The notes: generated by a model not told the origin, from the letters alone. Positions 17,941 to 26,070 are shown, counted from the first letter of the stretch. The stretch is 64,000 nucleotides of DNA from Halorubrum trapanicum (GCF_017873555.1 NZ_JAGGKE010000002.1:1-64000), one strand, 5' to 3'. Made by a program: numbers and translations.

Positions 17941-17969
17941 ACACGAATCTGTTTGATAAATGTTCGTGT
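17941..17969. promoter_or_regulatory. Inverted repeat flanking the regulator's TATA box (operator candidate)
   Basis: ACACGAA (17941-17947) and TTCGTGT (17963-17969) form a perfect 7-bp inverted repeat with 15 bases between, enclosing the minus-strand TATA element TTTATCAAA. A dimeric regulator bound here would block the promoter. Confidence 0.55.
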
Positions 17970-18414
17970 ATAACGACATTATATGCTTAGAAATCTTTTC
18001 TCACGGAGTTATACTTTAGATACACAACTAAAATTGGAGATATCCGTCCAACATACTGTATCAGCGTGTTCTAAGCAACAATTAACCTGTCTATGTAGTG
18101 TTATCGCTGGTATCTCAAAATGAATATCGAGTTCTATCGTTGTTTATGAATAAGACAGGTAGTAGCGTACCAATTCCTTATACGATCTACACCGCAAGTA
18201 TTTACCAACACGACCGGAAGCGGCGAGCGACAGATGACGATCCAACGTGACGATCGGGACCGGCCGCCGAGACGTACCGGCGCTTCGCGGCGAATCGACG
18301 GTGACCCGCCGAGACGGCGAGTGCGACGAACGGGCCGGACTGAGGGAACTAAATACCGGACTGAGAGAACGGAATGCCGAACCGAAAGGGTAGATCGTCG
18401 GACTGGAGGGCCGG
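17970..18414. other. A+T-rich intergenic stretch upstream of nadE
   Basis: About 445 bp without a supportable gene. Bases 17970-18215 are clearly A+T-richer than the chromosome average and hold no open frame of note; they may be a remnant of acquired DNA. From 18230 the normal composition returns. A short direct repeat, GGACTGAG(G/A)GAAC, occurs at about 18340 and 18359. An ACTAAATAC element at about 18348 is the best TATA candidate for nadE. Confidence 0.5.
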
Positions 18415-19413
18415 ATGGCTGACCGCGACTCGGCGTTCGATCTCGACGGGGACGCGGCGGCCGGGCGTTCGACGGGAGAGCCCGCGTCGAACGAGAGCCG
18501 TTCAACCGCCGCCGACCGGAATCGACCCCGTCTCGGCTCGCTCCTCCCGGATCGGGACCCCGGGGTCGAGCGGGATCGGGCCGGCTCGTTCATCGCCGAG
18601 CGAGTGGGCGCCGCGGGCGCCGACGGCGTGGTGGTGAACATGAGCGGCGGACTCGACTCGACGGTGACGGCCGCGCTCGCGGTCGAAGCGCTCGGCGCCG
18701 ACCGCGTCTACGGGCTGATACTCCCGTGTAACAAGATCGGCGCGCCGCACGCCCGCGACGCCGAGGCGCTCGCGGAGGCGCTCGGTATCGAACACGACAC
18801 GGTCCACCTCCAGCCGCTGTTCGCGCAGTTCGGCGCGGTCGTTCCCGACCGGTTCGACCTCCACGACGAGCCGGTTCGGTCCGGCAACGCGGTCGCGCGA
18901 CTCCGGATGGCGGTCGCGTACCTCGCCGCCAACGCGACGAACCGCCTGGTCTGTGGCACCGCGAACCGGAGCGAACTACTCTTAGGCTACCTGACGAAAC
19001 ACGGCGACGGCGCGGCCGACCTGTTCCCGCTGGGTCACCTCTACAAGACCGACGTCCGGGCGCTCGCGGCCGACCTCGACGTACCGGAGTTCGTCGTCGA
19101 GAAGGCGCCCACGGCCGGGTTCCTCCCGGGACAGCGCGACGCCGACGACCTGGGCGCTCCCTACGAGGTCGTCGACCCCGTCCTCCACCTCGGCGTCGAC
19201 CGCGGACTCGACCCGGAGTCGGTCGTCGAGCGGATCGCGGCGGCTGTCGCCGAAACCGACGCGGACACGGGCGACGACAGCGGTGGCGACGGGACGCCCG
19301 CCGGCGAACTCGCCGCCGTCGACCGCGAACTCGTCGCGGACCTCCTCGGCCGCCACCGCGCGACGGCGCACAAGCGGCTGCCGCCGCCGACGCCGGACGC
19401 GGACCTAAACTGA
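18415..19413 (+). CDS. nadE: NAD synthetase (ammonia-dependent type)
   Basis: 332 residues. It makes NAD from nicotinate adenine dinucleotide, ATP and ammonia. The PP-loop signature NMSGGLDSTVTAALAVEALG is near residue 75. Other conserved blocks are GTANRSELLLGYLTKHGDGA, DLFPLGHLYKTDVRALA and FLPGQRDADDLG. There is no glutaminase domain, so ammonia is the nitrogen donor. The N-terminal 45 residues are acidic and variable, and the true start could be a later codon; the Asp-rich segment before the C-terminus (ETDADTGDDSGGDG) is a haloarchaeal insertion. Confidence 0.95.
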   Translation: MADRDSAFDLDGDAAAGRSTGEPASNESRSTAADRNRPRLGSLLPDRDPGVERDRAGSFIAERVGAAGADGVVVNMSGGLDSTVTAALAVEALGADRVYGLILPCNKIGAPHARDAEALAEALGIEHDTVHLQPLFAQFGAVVPDRFDLHDEPVRSGNAVARLRMAVAYLAANATNRLVCGTANRSELLLGYLTKHGDGAADLFPLGHLYKTDVRALAADLDVPEFVVEKAPTAGFLPGQRDADDLGAPYEVVDPVLHLGVDRGLDPESVVERIAAAVAETDADTGDDSGGDGTPAGELAAVDRELVADLLGRHRATAHKRLPPPTPDADLN

Positions 19414-19462
19414 CGGGCGGGCGGCGACGCGTCGGCGCCGGTCCCGCCGCGACGACGGCGCG

Positions 19463-20896
19463 TCAGTCCCAGTCGGCGGGCCAGAGGTCGGCGGCGCGCA
19501 TCCCCGTCTCGAAGTCGGCCTCGCGGAACGCGGTCGCGAGTTCGTCCCGGTCGAGCCGCGGCAGATCGCGCTCCGCGGAAGCGAACTCGGCGACGAGTAG
19601 GGCGATCAGCATCGCGTGTTCGCGGACGTTCCGGTCGTCGACCTTGTCGCGGGTGTCCGCGTGGGTGTGGCCCCACCCTCGGCCGCGGTCGCCCGAGTCG
19701 CTGTGGAGCTGGAGCGCCGGCACGCCGCGGCGCACGAACGGCCACTGGTCGGAGAACGGGTGCGGCTGCGCGTCGACATCGATCGGCTGCCGAGTCGCGG
19801 TCGACACCGCCTCCGCGACCGACGCGGCCGCCGTGGAGGCGTGCGCGAGCGCGATCAGGTTGCGAAATCGCCCCGCGCCGTCGACGTTGACCACGCCCTT
19901 CACCCGGTCGAGGTCCAGGCGTTCCGCGAGGTGCTCCGCGCCGAGCAGCCCGACCTCTTCCGCGCCGACCGCGACGACGTCGACCCCGACCGGGAGGTCG
20001 GCGTCCGCGAGGATCCCGCCCGCGGTCGCGACCGTCGCGATGCCGCAGCCGTTGTCGAGCGCGCCCTCGGCGATGTCGTGGGCGTCGTAGTGGGCGAGCA
20101 GGAGGACGCGCTCGTCGGTGTCGGGTCCGGCGGTCCCGATCACATTGCGGCTCTCGCCCGGCGCCGTCGACGCCTCGACGGAGAGTTCGGCCTGCGCGAC
20201 GGAGGGATTCCCACTCCCGTCCCCCCCGCCGACCGCGTACTCGCGGAGCCACGCGCCGGTCTCCTTCGAGACGCCGACGGCGACCGCCTCGGCCTCCTCG
20301 CCGAACGTGAGCGACCCGGTTGGGGGCAGCTGGCCGTCGAGGTGGTTGACGAACACGAAGCCGACCGCGCCGGCCTCGATCGCGTAACCGAACTTCTCCA
20401 TCCGGTGGACGAACCGACCGCCGGAGGGCGTCGTCGTCGAGGCGACCGCGATCCGCCCCTCGACGTCGCGCTCGTCGATCTCCGCCGGGGTGCCGTAGCC
20501 GACGTCGACGAGTTCGCCGGCGACGCTCCCGGCCGGCGAGTACGGGAGCGCCAGCGCTTCGAACGAGCGCGTCGACGGCTCGCCGTCGCGGCCCGAGACG
20601 GTCACGTCGAGCGACGCCGACCCGCGCTCCCAGGCCGGGAGGTCGAACGGCTCCGTGCGCACGTCCGTGAGTCCGGCGCGCTCGAAGGCGTTCGCGACGA
20701 GTCCGGCGGCCCGGCGCTCGCCCTCGCTGCCGGCCATGCGGCTCCCGATCGCGGTGAGGTCGGTGAGGAAGCGCCACGGGTCGTCGTCGGTCCACGTCGC
20801 GCCGAGCGCGGGAGCGAGTTCGGCCGCTCGCTCGCGCACGCGGTCGACCGCGGCGGCCGCGTCCGATCGCGTCGCGTCTGCTGCGTCGTCGGTCAT
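19463..20896 (-). CDS. M28 family metallopeptidase with PA domain
   Basis: 477 residues of an aminopeptidase-type zinc hydrolase. The metal ligands of family M28 are visible: HYDAHDIAEGALDNGCG (His and bridging Asp), VAVGAEEVGLLG (catalytic Glu and metal Glu), VVNVDGAG (Asp) and WGHTHADTRDKVDD (final His). A protease-associated domain (about 135-225) with GVGFVFVNHLDGQLPPTG is inserted in the N-terminal part. No signal peptide is seen, so it probably acts in the cytoplasm. The tnpB insertion element lies about 95 bp upstream of its start. Confidence 0.9.
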   Translation of the reverse strand: MTDDAADATRSDAAAAVDRVRERAAELAPALGATWTDDDPWRFLTDLTAIGSRMAGSEGERRAAGLVANAFERAGLTDVRTEPFDLPAWERGSASLDVTVSGRDGEPSTRSFEALALPYSPAGSVAGELVDVGYGTPAEIDERDVEGRIAVASTTTPSGGRFVHRMEKFGYAIEAGAVGFVFVNHLDGQLPPTGSLTFGEEAEAVAVGVSKETGAWLREYAVGGGDGSGNPSVAQAELSVEASTAPGESRNVIGTAGPDTDERVLLLAHYDAHDIAEGALDNGCGIATVATAGGILADADLPVGVDVVAVGAEEVGLLGAEHLAERLDLDRVKGVVNVDGAGRFRNLIALAHASTAAASVAEAVSTATRQPIDVDAQPHPFSDQWPFVRRGVPALQLHSDSGDRGRGWGHTHADTRDKVDDRNVREHAMLIALLVAEFASAERDLPRLDRDELATAFREADFETGMRAADLWPADWD

Positions 20897-20991
20897 GAGC
20901 GTGCCTCCGTCGGTGACGGCTTAAGCGTGTGGCTCGCGGCACTCGGGCGTTCGAGTCCGGGCCGCGCCCGGCGAAACGCTACGGTCAACAA

Positions 20992-21040
20992 CCCCACCCT
21001 ACTTCGCTCACCCTGATGGGTTCGCTCGTTGAGGGAGGGG
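20992..21040 (-). ncRNA. Right-end hairpin / omega-RNA scaffold of tnpB
   Basis: On the minus strand the sequence CCCCTCCCTCAACGAGCG, a loop, then GAGCGAAGTAGGGTGGGG folds back on itself, overlapping the last 11 codons and stop of tnpB. In IS200/IS605 elements this right-end structure forms the 3' scaffold of the TnpB guide RNA. The predicted guide begins TTGTTGACCGTAGCGTTTCG at 20991 and reads downward. The extent of the RNA towards its 5' end cannot be read from the sequence. Confidence 0.55.
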
Positions 21041-22264
21041 CTTGTCCGTGAGCTCAGCCTCGAACCTGTCCGGGTGGGCGGTGAATCCGCCACTTGGCGT
21101 CACTGTTCCAGACTTTAGGGCGAGTTGACTGTCGCCCGTCCGCCGAGACGACTGTTGGCCTCGACGGACATACCGCATCCCGATGTTCTTCGCCGCATTG
21201 TAATCCGCGTTCGCTTCTGACTCACACTTTACGCATCGGAAATCATTGCGAGTCGCGCGATTCTCCTCAGCTGTGAATCCACACTCGGCACACCGCTGTG
21301 ACGTGTACGCCGACCCGACTTGCTTCACCGAGACGCCGGCTGCTTCGGCTTTGTATTCTACCTGCTCGTACAGGGTTCGGAACGCCCACTTGTGACCCCA
21401 CGACGCACCCGTTCGGTCGCGGATGTCTGTCAAGTCCTCAAACGCAATCACGTCGCACTCGTATCGAAGTGCTTCGTCTACGATAGCGTTCGACGCCTGG
21501 TGGAGTACGTCACGGACATAGCGAAGCTCCCGACCACTTGATTGTTTGAGCGTTCGGTGGGCGCTTCGCGTTCCGGCCTGTTGGAGCCCGGCACGCACCT
21601 TCTCGAACTCGCGGAGATTATGGGTTAATTCCCGTCCGCTGAAGAAGTAGGCAGTGCTGGTGACGGCGAGGTTTTCAATACCGAGGTCGACCCCGAGAAC
21701 CGTTCCGTCCTCGGCGGTGTCTCGCTCAATGTCGGTCTTGGGTCGGCGGAAGCCGATGTGTAAAAAGTAATCGCCGTCACGAGCGGTGAGTGTGCTTTCC
21801 GTGACGCTCCAGTTGTCGGCGTCGAGGTACTGCCGTTGGTAGCCATCCTCGGCTTCAGGGAGCGCAAGCTCGCATCGAACGCGACTCTCCGTCGTGGAGA
21901 GTGACACTGTATCGTCATCGAACAGCGTCATCGTTCGAGTGTCGTATGTTACCGTGGGTGCGGTGAACGTGGGTTTACTGGCCTGCTTGCCGTTCGAGCG
22001 GCGTTCGAGACAGCCGGTGATGGCTTGGGCGGCTTGGTGGGTGGCGAGGATCGCGTGCTGACTCCCGAGGTCGGTTTCTTCGCGCACGTCGTCGTAGGCG
22101 AGGGGTTGTACGTCGCTCTTGGCGTTACACTTCCCCCACGCCATGTCCGTGGCGAGTTGGCACCCACGCTTCCACTCGGAGATGGTTTCCTCAAGCAACT
22201 CGCGTTGCTCGCCATCTACCGAGAGGCGGGTGATTGCCGTCCGACGCACGTAGTCGTCTGCCAC
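21008..22264 (-). CDS. tnpB: RNA-guided nuclease TnpB (transposon-encoded)
   Basis: 418 residues. TnpB is an RNA-guided DNA nuclease that helps IS200/IS605 elements persist. The RuvC catalytic residues are all present: Asp193 in GVDLGIENLAV, Glu276 in VIAFEDLTD and Asp354 in NADYNAAKNIG. The zinc finger has Cys325, Cys328, Cys344 and Cys347 (CAECG...CVKC). The protein is therefore likely active. It starts with GTG at 22264; a TTTATAAATA box (22287-22296) lies 26 bp upstream, giving a leaderless mRNA. The 3' end of the gene doubles as the scaffold of the guide RNA in this family, so the guide should be the bases just beyond the hairpin, below about 20991. No tnpA lies nearby, so movement would need help from elsewhere. 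Confidence 0.92.
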   Translation of the reverse strand: MADDYVRRTAITRLSVDGEQRELLEETISEWKRGCQLATDMAWGKCNAKSDVQPLAYDDVREETDLGSQHAILATHQAAQAITGCLERRSNGKQASKPTFTAPTVTYDTRTMTLFDDDTVSLSTTESRVRCELALPEAEDGYQRQYLDADNWSVTESTLTARDGDYFLHIGFRRPKTDIERDTAEDGTVLGVDLGIENLAVTSTAYFFSGRELTHNLREFEKVRAGLQQAGTRSAHRTLKQSSGRELRYVRDVLHQASNAIVDEALRYECDVIAFEDLTDIRDRTGASWGHKWAFRTLYEQVEYKAEAAGVSVKQVGSAYTSQRCAECGFTAEENRATRNDFRCVKCESEANADYNAAKNIGMRYVRRGQQSSRRTGDSQLALKSGTVTPSGGFTAHPDRFEAELTDKPLPQRANPSG

Positions 22265-22325
22265 AGTTTCAATGTGTATGAGTGGCTATTTATAAACTGG
22301 TGTTTGTGACAGATACGAACGCGCT

Positions 22326-22372
22326 CCTCCCCTCCCTACTCGCTCCCTTCGGTCGCTCCTTGAGGAAGGGGA
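22326..22372 (-). repeat. Second right-end-like hairpin upstream of tnpB
   Basis: On the minus strand CCCCTTCCTCAAGGAGCGA is followed by CCGAAGGGAGCGAGTAGGGAGGGG. It closely matches the right end at 20992-21040 in order, spacing and sequence, and in the same orientation. It is either the left end of this element or the right end left behind by another, deleted element. The truncated gene begins immediately beyond it. Confidence 0.65.
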
Positions 22373-22378
22373 CTCCGC

Positions 22379-22594
22379 GCTACCGCTTCAGTTGAATCGA
22401 GACACGATTCGCAGATTGAACGACACTATATCCCGAAGGATGAAGATACATACAGCGTTGAAAACTTCCAGCAGTTCTTGGATATACGTGAAGAACAAAT
22501 TGTAAAGCAACTACTGGAGATGTCTGATCAGATTGAAGAGCAATTTGAGTCTGAGGGACAATCAATTACTGCTTCTGGGGAAGCTGCTGAATAA
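22379..22594 (+). pseudogene. 3' fragment of a gene cut off at the insertion element
   Basis: A 71-codon open stretch without a start codon, ending in TAA at 22594. It reads SRHDSQIERHYIPKDEDTYS, then VENFQQFLDIREEQIVKQLL and EMSDQIEEQFESEG. It is coding-like (charged, helical, coherent) but much lower in G+C and in third-position G/C than neighbouring genes, so the gene was probably acquired. Its 5' side stops exactly where the insertion-element end begins. The HYIPKD...VENFQQFL pattern faintly recalls C-termini of DUF262/GmrSD-type defence proteins, but that is a weak impression. Confidence 0.6.
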
Positions 22595-22794
22595 GAATCT
22601 CTGAATACTGTTTTCAAACTGTGCTGGAGATACAATTAGAGATGTCTACGCATTGAGGGGGAGATATTGTGTTCCGCCGGGATACTATACTGCCCCTCGT
22701 AGAAACACAATGAATGAGTTTATAACAGAGGATACGTTGTAGCCAGATGCGAGACGACAGAGAGGCAACATCCGGACCTTGTTGCCGATTGTAA
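22595..22794. other. A+T-rich spacer between the gene fragment and tRNA-Gly
   Basis: 200 bp of low G+C, with no gene that I can support. GAGTTTATAACAG (about 22716-22727) is TATA-like but lies some 75 bp before the tRNA, too far to be its usual promoter. The composition matches the truncated gene, so the whole 22.38-22.79 kb stretch is probably acquired DNA. Confidence 0.5.
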
Positions 22795-22865
22795 GCACCG
22801 TTGGTCCAGTGGTAGGACATTAGCTTCCCAAGCTAATAGCCCGGGTTCAATTCCCGGACGGTGCA
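22795..22865 (+). tRNA. tRNA-Gly (CCC)
   Basis: 71 bases. Acceptor stem GCACCGT/ACGGTGC with discriminator A, anticodon arm TTAGC-TTCCCAA-GCTAA (anticodon CCC, reads GGG) and T arm CCGGG-TTCAATT-CCCGG. There is no intron and no encoded CCA. Its 3' half is duplicated about 170 bp downstream (see the attachment-site entry). Confidence 0.95.
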
Positions 22866-23037
22866 TTTCTCGAACGTAGTGAGGGAAGTCTCCGGACGGG
22901 ATTGAACCCTATCAGTCGCGCGCAGCGAGCGGGGCGAGGCGCGAGCGAAGCGAGCGCCTCGAAGAGCGAGCGGCGAAGCCGCGAGCAGTAAGCGAGCACG
23001 TCTGATTCCGGTTCAATTCCCGGACGGTGTATTCTCG
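22840..23037 (+). repeat. Attachment-site pair: tRNA-Gly 3' end duplicated
   Basis: The tRNA 3' segment at 22842-22871 (GGGTTCAATTCCCGGACGGT, then GCATTTCTCG) recurs at 23008-23037 as CCGGTTCAATTCCCGGACGG + TGTATTCTCG, in direct orientation with 2-3 differences. Between them lie about 140 bp rich in GCGAGCG-type repeats, and a partial inverted copy of the T arm (GGACGGGATTGAACCC, about 22893-22908). This is the usual trace of an integrase-type element that used the tRNA as its attachment site and was later deleted almost entirely. No integrase gene remains here. Confidence 0.7.
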
Positions 23038-23156
23038 CGGCGAGCAGTTCCGCGAGTCACAGGTGTGTCAAGGGCCACGCCGGAACGTGTTCCACGATTG
23101 GTAGTTCCCAGCAGGGCCAGGGAAACGCGTTTCCCCGGCGGGCGCGACGCCCCCGT

Positions 23157-24443
23157 ATGACCCACTCGCGGACGGTCGAACTGGAGGGCCACATCATCGA
23201 CAGCGGGACGATGCAGCGCTGCTTCGGCGCGGTGATGGACCTCGGCGGCTCGTTCGACGTCGAGCGGTTCGACGTCGGGAAACACGAGACCGAGGAGTCG
23301 TACTGCCGACTGACCGTCTCCGCGGACGACCCCGAGACGCTGCGGGCCATCCTCCACGAACTCCACCAGAACGGCGCGGTACTGGAGGATCCCTCGGAGG
23401 TGGAACTCGTCGCGGCGCCCGCGGACAAGGTGGTCCCGCCGGACTTCTACTCGACGACGAACCACCCGACCGAGGTGCTGTACGACGGCGAGTGGATCGA
23501 CGTCGAGCGGATCGAGATGGACTGCGCGCTCGTCGTTGAACCCGAGCCGGCAGCGGACGCCGGTGAGGGGAACCGAGCGGATGCCTCGGGCGGTACGGAC
23601 GGCACACCTCGCGCCCACACGAAGACGCTCAACGCGGTCGAGGAGGGCGACCTCGTCGCCACCGACGAGTCCGGGATCCGGGTGAATCCCCCGGAGCGCC
23701 CCCGGAGCGGCGGCGGCGCGTTCGGCTTCATGCAGGGCAGCGTCTCGGCCGAGCGCCCCTCGGAGTCGACGATCCGCGAGGTCGCCGAGGAGCTCCGCGC
23801 GGTGAAAGACGAGGGGGGTAACGTGATGGTCGTCGCCGGCCCCGCGGTGATCCACTCGGGGGCGGGCGACGCGCTCGCCGATCTGGTCGCGGCGGGGTAC
23901 GTCGACGCGCTCTCGGCGGGCAACGGCTTCGCCACCCACGACCTGGAGCGCTCCATCTACGGCACCTCGCTCGGGATGGACGTCGAGACGCTCGAACACC
24001 CGCGGAAGGGCCACAAACACCACATCTGGACCATCTCGGAGATCATCCGCGCCGGCGGGATCGAGTCCGCCGTCGAGGAGGGTATCGTCACGGGAGGCGT
24101 GATGTACGAGTGCGTGGAACACGGCGTCGACACGGTCCTCGCGGGGTCGATCCGCGACGACGGGCCGCTCCCCGACACGATCACCGACGCGGTGGAGGCG
24201 CAGGACGCGATCCGCGAGCAGGCCCACGACGCCGACCTCGTGATCATGCTCGCCACGCTGCTCCACTCCGTCGCGGTCGGGAACTGCCTCCCGTCGACGA
24301 CGAAGACCGTCTGCGTCGACATCAACCCCGCCACCGTCACCCAGCTGCTCGACCGCGGCTCCGCGCAGGCGATCGGGATGGTCACCGACATCGGGACGTT
24401 CGTCCCCACGCTCGCGGAGTTCGTGCTGGAGGGAGAAGAATGA
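23157..24443 (+). CDS. Archaeal ornithine cyclodeaminase-type protein (TIGR00300, LOR/SDH-like)
   Basis: 428 residues. The N-terminal about 95 residues match the conserved region of the LOR/SDH bifunctional enzymes (RTVELEGHIIDSGTMQRCFG, FDVGKHETEESYCRLTVSAD). The C-terminal two thirds are a nucleotide-binding domain (GNVMVVAGPAVIHSGAGDAL, YGTSLGMDVETLEHPRKGHK, VCVDINPATVTQLLDRGSAQ). Members of this family in methanogens convert ornithine to proline with loss of ammonia. An acidic insertion (EPAADAGEGNRADASGGT) is haloarchaeal. The stop overlaps the start of the acetyltransferase gene (ATGA), so the two are coupled. Confidence 0.85.
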   Translation: MTHSRTVELEGHIIDSGTMQRCFGAVMDLGGSFDVERFDVGKHETEESYCRLTVSADDPETLRAILHELHQNGAVLEDPSEVELVAAPADKVVPPDFYSTTNHPTEVLYDGEWIDVERIEMDCALVVEPEPAADAGEGNRADASGGTDGTPRAHTKTLNAVEEGDLVATDESGIRVNPPERPRSGGGAFGFMQGSVSAERPSESTIREVAEELRAVKDEGGNVMVVAGPAVIHSGAGDALADLVAAGYVDALSAGNGFATHDLERSIYGTSLGMDVETLEHPRKGHKHHIWTISEIIRAGGIESAVEEGIVTGGVMYECVEHGVDTVLAGSIRDDGPLPDTITDAVEAQDAIREQAHDADLVIMLATLLHSVAVGNCLPSTTKTVCVDINPATVTQLLDRGSAQAIGMVTDIGTFVPTLAEFVLEGEE

Positions 24444-24973
24444 CCGTCGAACTCCGCCCGTACGACCGCGAGCGCGACGCGGACGGGCTGTACGAATCGA
24501 AGGTTGCCTTCGAGAGGGGCCTCGGCGAGAACACGGGCGGCGACGAGAAGGCGACCGCCTACGAGGGGAAGCTCACCGACGCCTACCGCGAGCGGTGGCT
24601 CGGCTGGGTCGACCGCTGCGTCGCCGACGACCCGCGGTGCGTGACCGTCGCGGTCGACGGGGTCGCCGCCGAGGACGACCCCGCGGAGGGACCGGTGGTC
24701 GGCTACGTCTTCGTCCTCCCGGAGCGGCTGGCGATGATCTGGGACGCCGCGGTCCTGAACGAACTGTACGTCGCGCCCGAGCACCGCGGCACCGGCGTCG
24801 CCGACGACCTGATGGACGCCGCGCTCGCGCTCGCGGCCGACCAGAATCTCCCGCTCGACCGGCTGGTCCTCGACGTCGACCCCGCGAACGAGCGCGCGAG
24901 GGGGTTCTACGAGCGCCATGGCTTCGAGCCGTGGGGCGAGATGGTCGCGCGGCCGCTGGACGAGGACGCCTGA
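24440..24973 (+). CDS. GNAT family N-acetyltransferase
   Basis: 177 residues. The fold is clear: N-terminal MTVELRPYDRERDADGLYES, then strand beta-4 ELYVAPEHRGTGVADDLMDA with the acetyl-CoA binding R-G-x-G-V/A motif, and the C-terminal LDVDPANERARGFYERHGFE typical of GNAT enzymes. The ATG at 24440 overlaps the upstream stop by four bases; the longer frame is a shadow of the upstream gene. The substrate is not evident, but coupling to the ornithine-metabolism gene suggests a small amine or amino acid. Confidence 0.88.
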   Translation: MTVELRPYDRERDADGLYESKVAFERGLGENTGGDEKATAYEGKLTDAYRERWLGWVDRCVADDPRCVTVAVDGVAAEDDPAEGPVVGYVFVLPERLAMIWDAAVLNELYVAPEHRGTGVADDLMDAALALAADQNLPLDRLVLDVDPANERARGFYERHGFEPWGEMVARPLDEDA

Positions 24974-25044
24974 CGAGCCCCGACGTCGCGTCCGCCCGTT
25001 CCGACTCCCGAAGCTACAAGCGCGCTCGACGGTTCTCGACGGCC

Positions 25045-26070
25045 GTGATACAGATCGGTATCGTCGGCTGCGGCGTGATCGGGAACCGCCTCGCCGCGGC
25101 GATAGACGGCCACGAACGGTTCGAACTGGCGGCCGCCTGCGACCTCGACGCGGACCGCGCCGCGTCGCTCGCGGCCGACCACGGCACCGACCGCACCGCG
25201 ACGACGACCGACCACGAGGCGCTCGTCGAGCGCGACGACCTCGACGCCGTCTACGTCGGCGTGCCGCCGCTCGCCCACCGCGAGGTGGTCGCGGACGCGC
25301 TCGCGGCCGACAAGCACGTGATCTGCGAGAAGCCCATCGCGGCCGACGCGGAGACGGGTAGGGAACTCGTCGCGCTCGCCGAGGAGACGGACCGCGTCAC
25401 GGCAGTGAACCTCCCGTTCCGCTACACGCCCGGGTTCGTCCGGCTTCGCGAGGCGGTCGCCGCGGGCGAGATTGGCGACCCGCGACGGGTCGAACTCCGG
25501 TTCCGGTTCCCCGAGTGGCCCCGCGAGTGGCAGGACGTCGCGTGGCTGGAGTCGCGCGAGCAGGGCGGCCCGCTGCGCGAGGTGGGGACCCACTTCCTGT
25601 TCGGCGTTCAGGAGCTGTTCGGTCCCGTCGAGACCGTCTCCGCGGATGTCGGCTACTCGGGACCGGAGGCTTACGAAGACGACGTTGTCGGGACCTTCCG
25701 GGCCGACGGCGTCCGCGGGACGATCGACCTGCTCTGCGACCACGAGGGCGACGAGGAGAACGTCATCACGGTCGTCGGCGACGAGGCGTCGCTGTCGCTG
25801 ACGGAGTGGCACCGACTCGTTCGGAACCGCGGCCGCGAGGACGAGGCGACGCTCGTCGGCGAGCGCGGCGACACCGTGAGCGCGCTCCTGACGGAGTTCG
25901 CGAGGAGGGTCGACGGCGACGGCGGCGACCTCGTCTCCTTCGCCGAGGCGACGCGCGTTCAGGAGGTGCTCGACGCGATCAACGCTTCGGGGGGCGACCG
26001 CGTTCGGCCGGGATTTGACGGCGGCGACGGCGACCGCGTTCGGCCGGGAGCGGACGACGGCGGGACGTAA
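25045..26070 (+). CDS. Gfo/Idh/MocA family oxidoreductase
   Basis: 341 residues from a GTG start (VIQIGIVGCGVIGNRLAAAI). The Rossmann motif GIVGCGVIG is at the N-terminus, followed by the family signature CEKPIAADAETGRELVALAE near residue 95 (catalytic Lys in EKP) and a substrate domain with GGPLREVGTHFLFGVQELFG. NAD(P)-dependent oxidation or reduction of a sugar or related alcohol is expected; the substrate is unknown. The C-terminus carries a short internal duplication (GDRVRPGFDGG / GDRVRPGADDGG) encoded by a near-exact DNA repeat at about 25995-26060. It may be cotranscribed with the two genes upstream (71 bp gap). Confidence 0.88.
   Translation: MIQIGIVGCGVIGNRLAAAIDGHERFELAAACDLDADRAASLAADHGTDRTATTTDHEALVERDDLDAVYVGVPPLAHREVVADALAADKHVICEKPIAADAETGRELVALAEETDRVTAVNLPFRYTPGFVRLREAVAAGEIGDPRRVELRFRFPEWPREWQDVAWLESREQGGPLREVGTHFLFGVQELFGPVETVSADVGYSGPEAYEDDVVGTFRADGVRGTIDLLCDHEGDEENVITVVGDEASLSLTEWHRLVRNRGREDEATLVGERGDTVSALLTEFARRVDGDGGDLVSFAEATRVQEVLDAINASGGDRVRPGFDGGDGDRVRPGADDGGT

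Larger units (their letters stand above)
20992..22372 (-). mobile_element. Solo tnpB insertion element (IS1341-like, IS200/IS605 superfamily)
   Basis: An intact tnpB (21008-22264) has no tnpA partner. The right end (20992-21040) is a G/C-rich imperfect hairpin overlapping the last codons of tnpB. A very similar hairpin sequence is found at 22326-22372, just upstream of the gene's promoter. Inside these limits composition is lower in G+C than outside. To the right lies a truncated gene fragment (22379-22594) and to the left the promoter region of the M28 peptidase. The exact ends are uncertain, because IS200/IS605 elements make no target duplication and have no terminal inverted repeats. Confidence 0.75.

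Noticed and set aside
22905-23010. GCGAGCG-type repeats as a CRISPR array
   Set aside because: The repeats are short, overlapping and irregular, with no equal spacers and no cas genes in the window.
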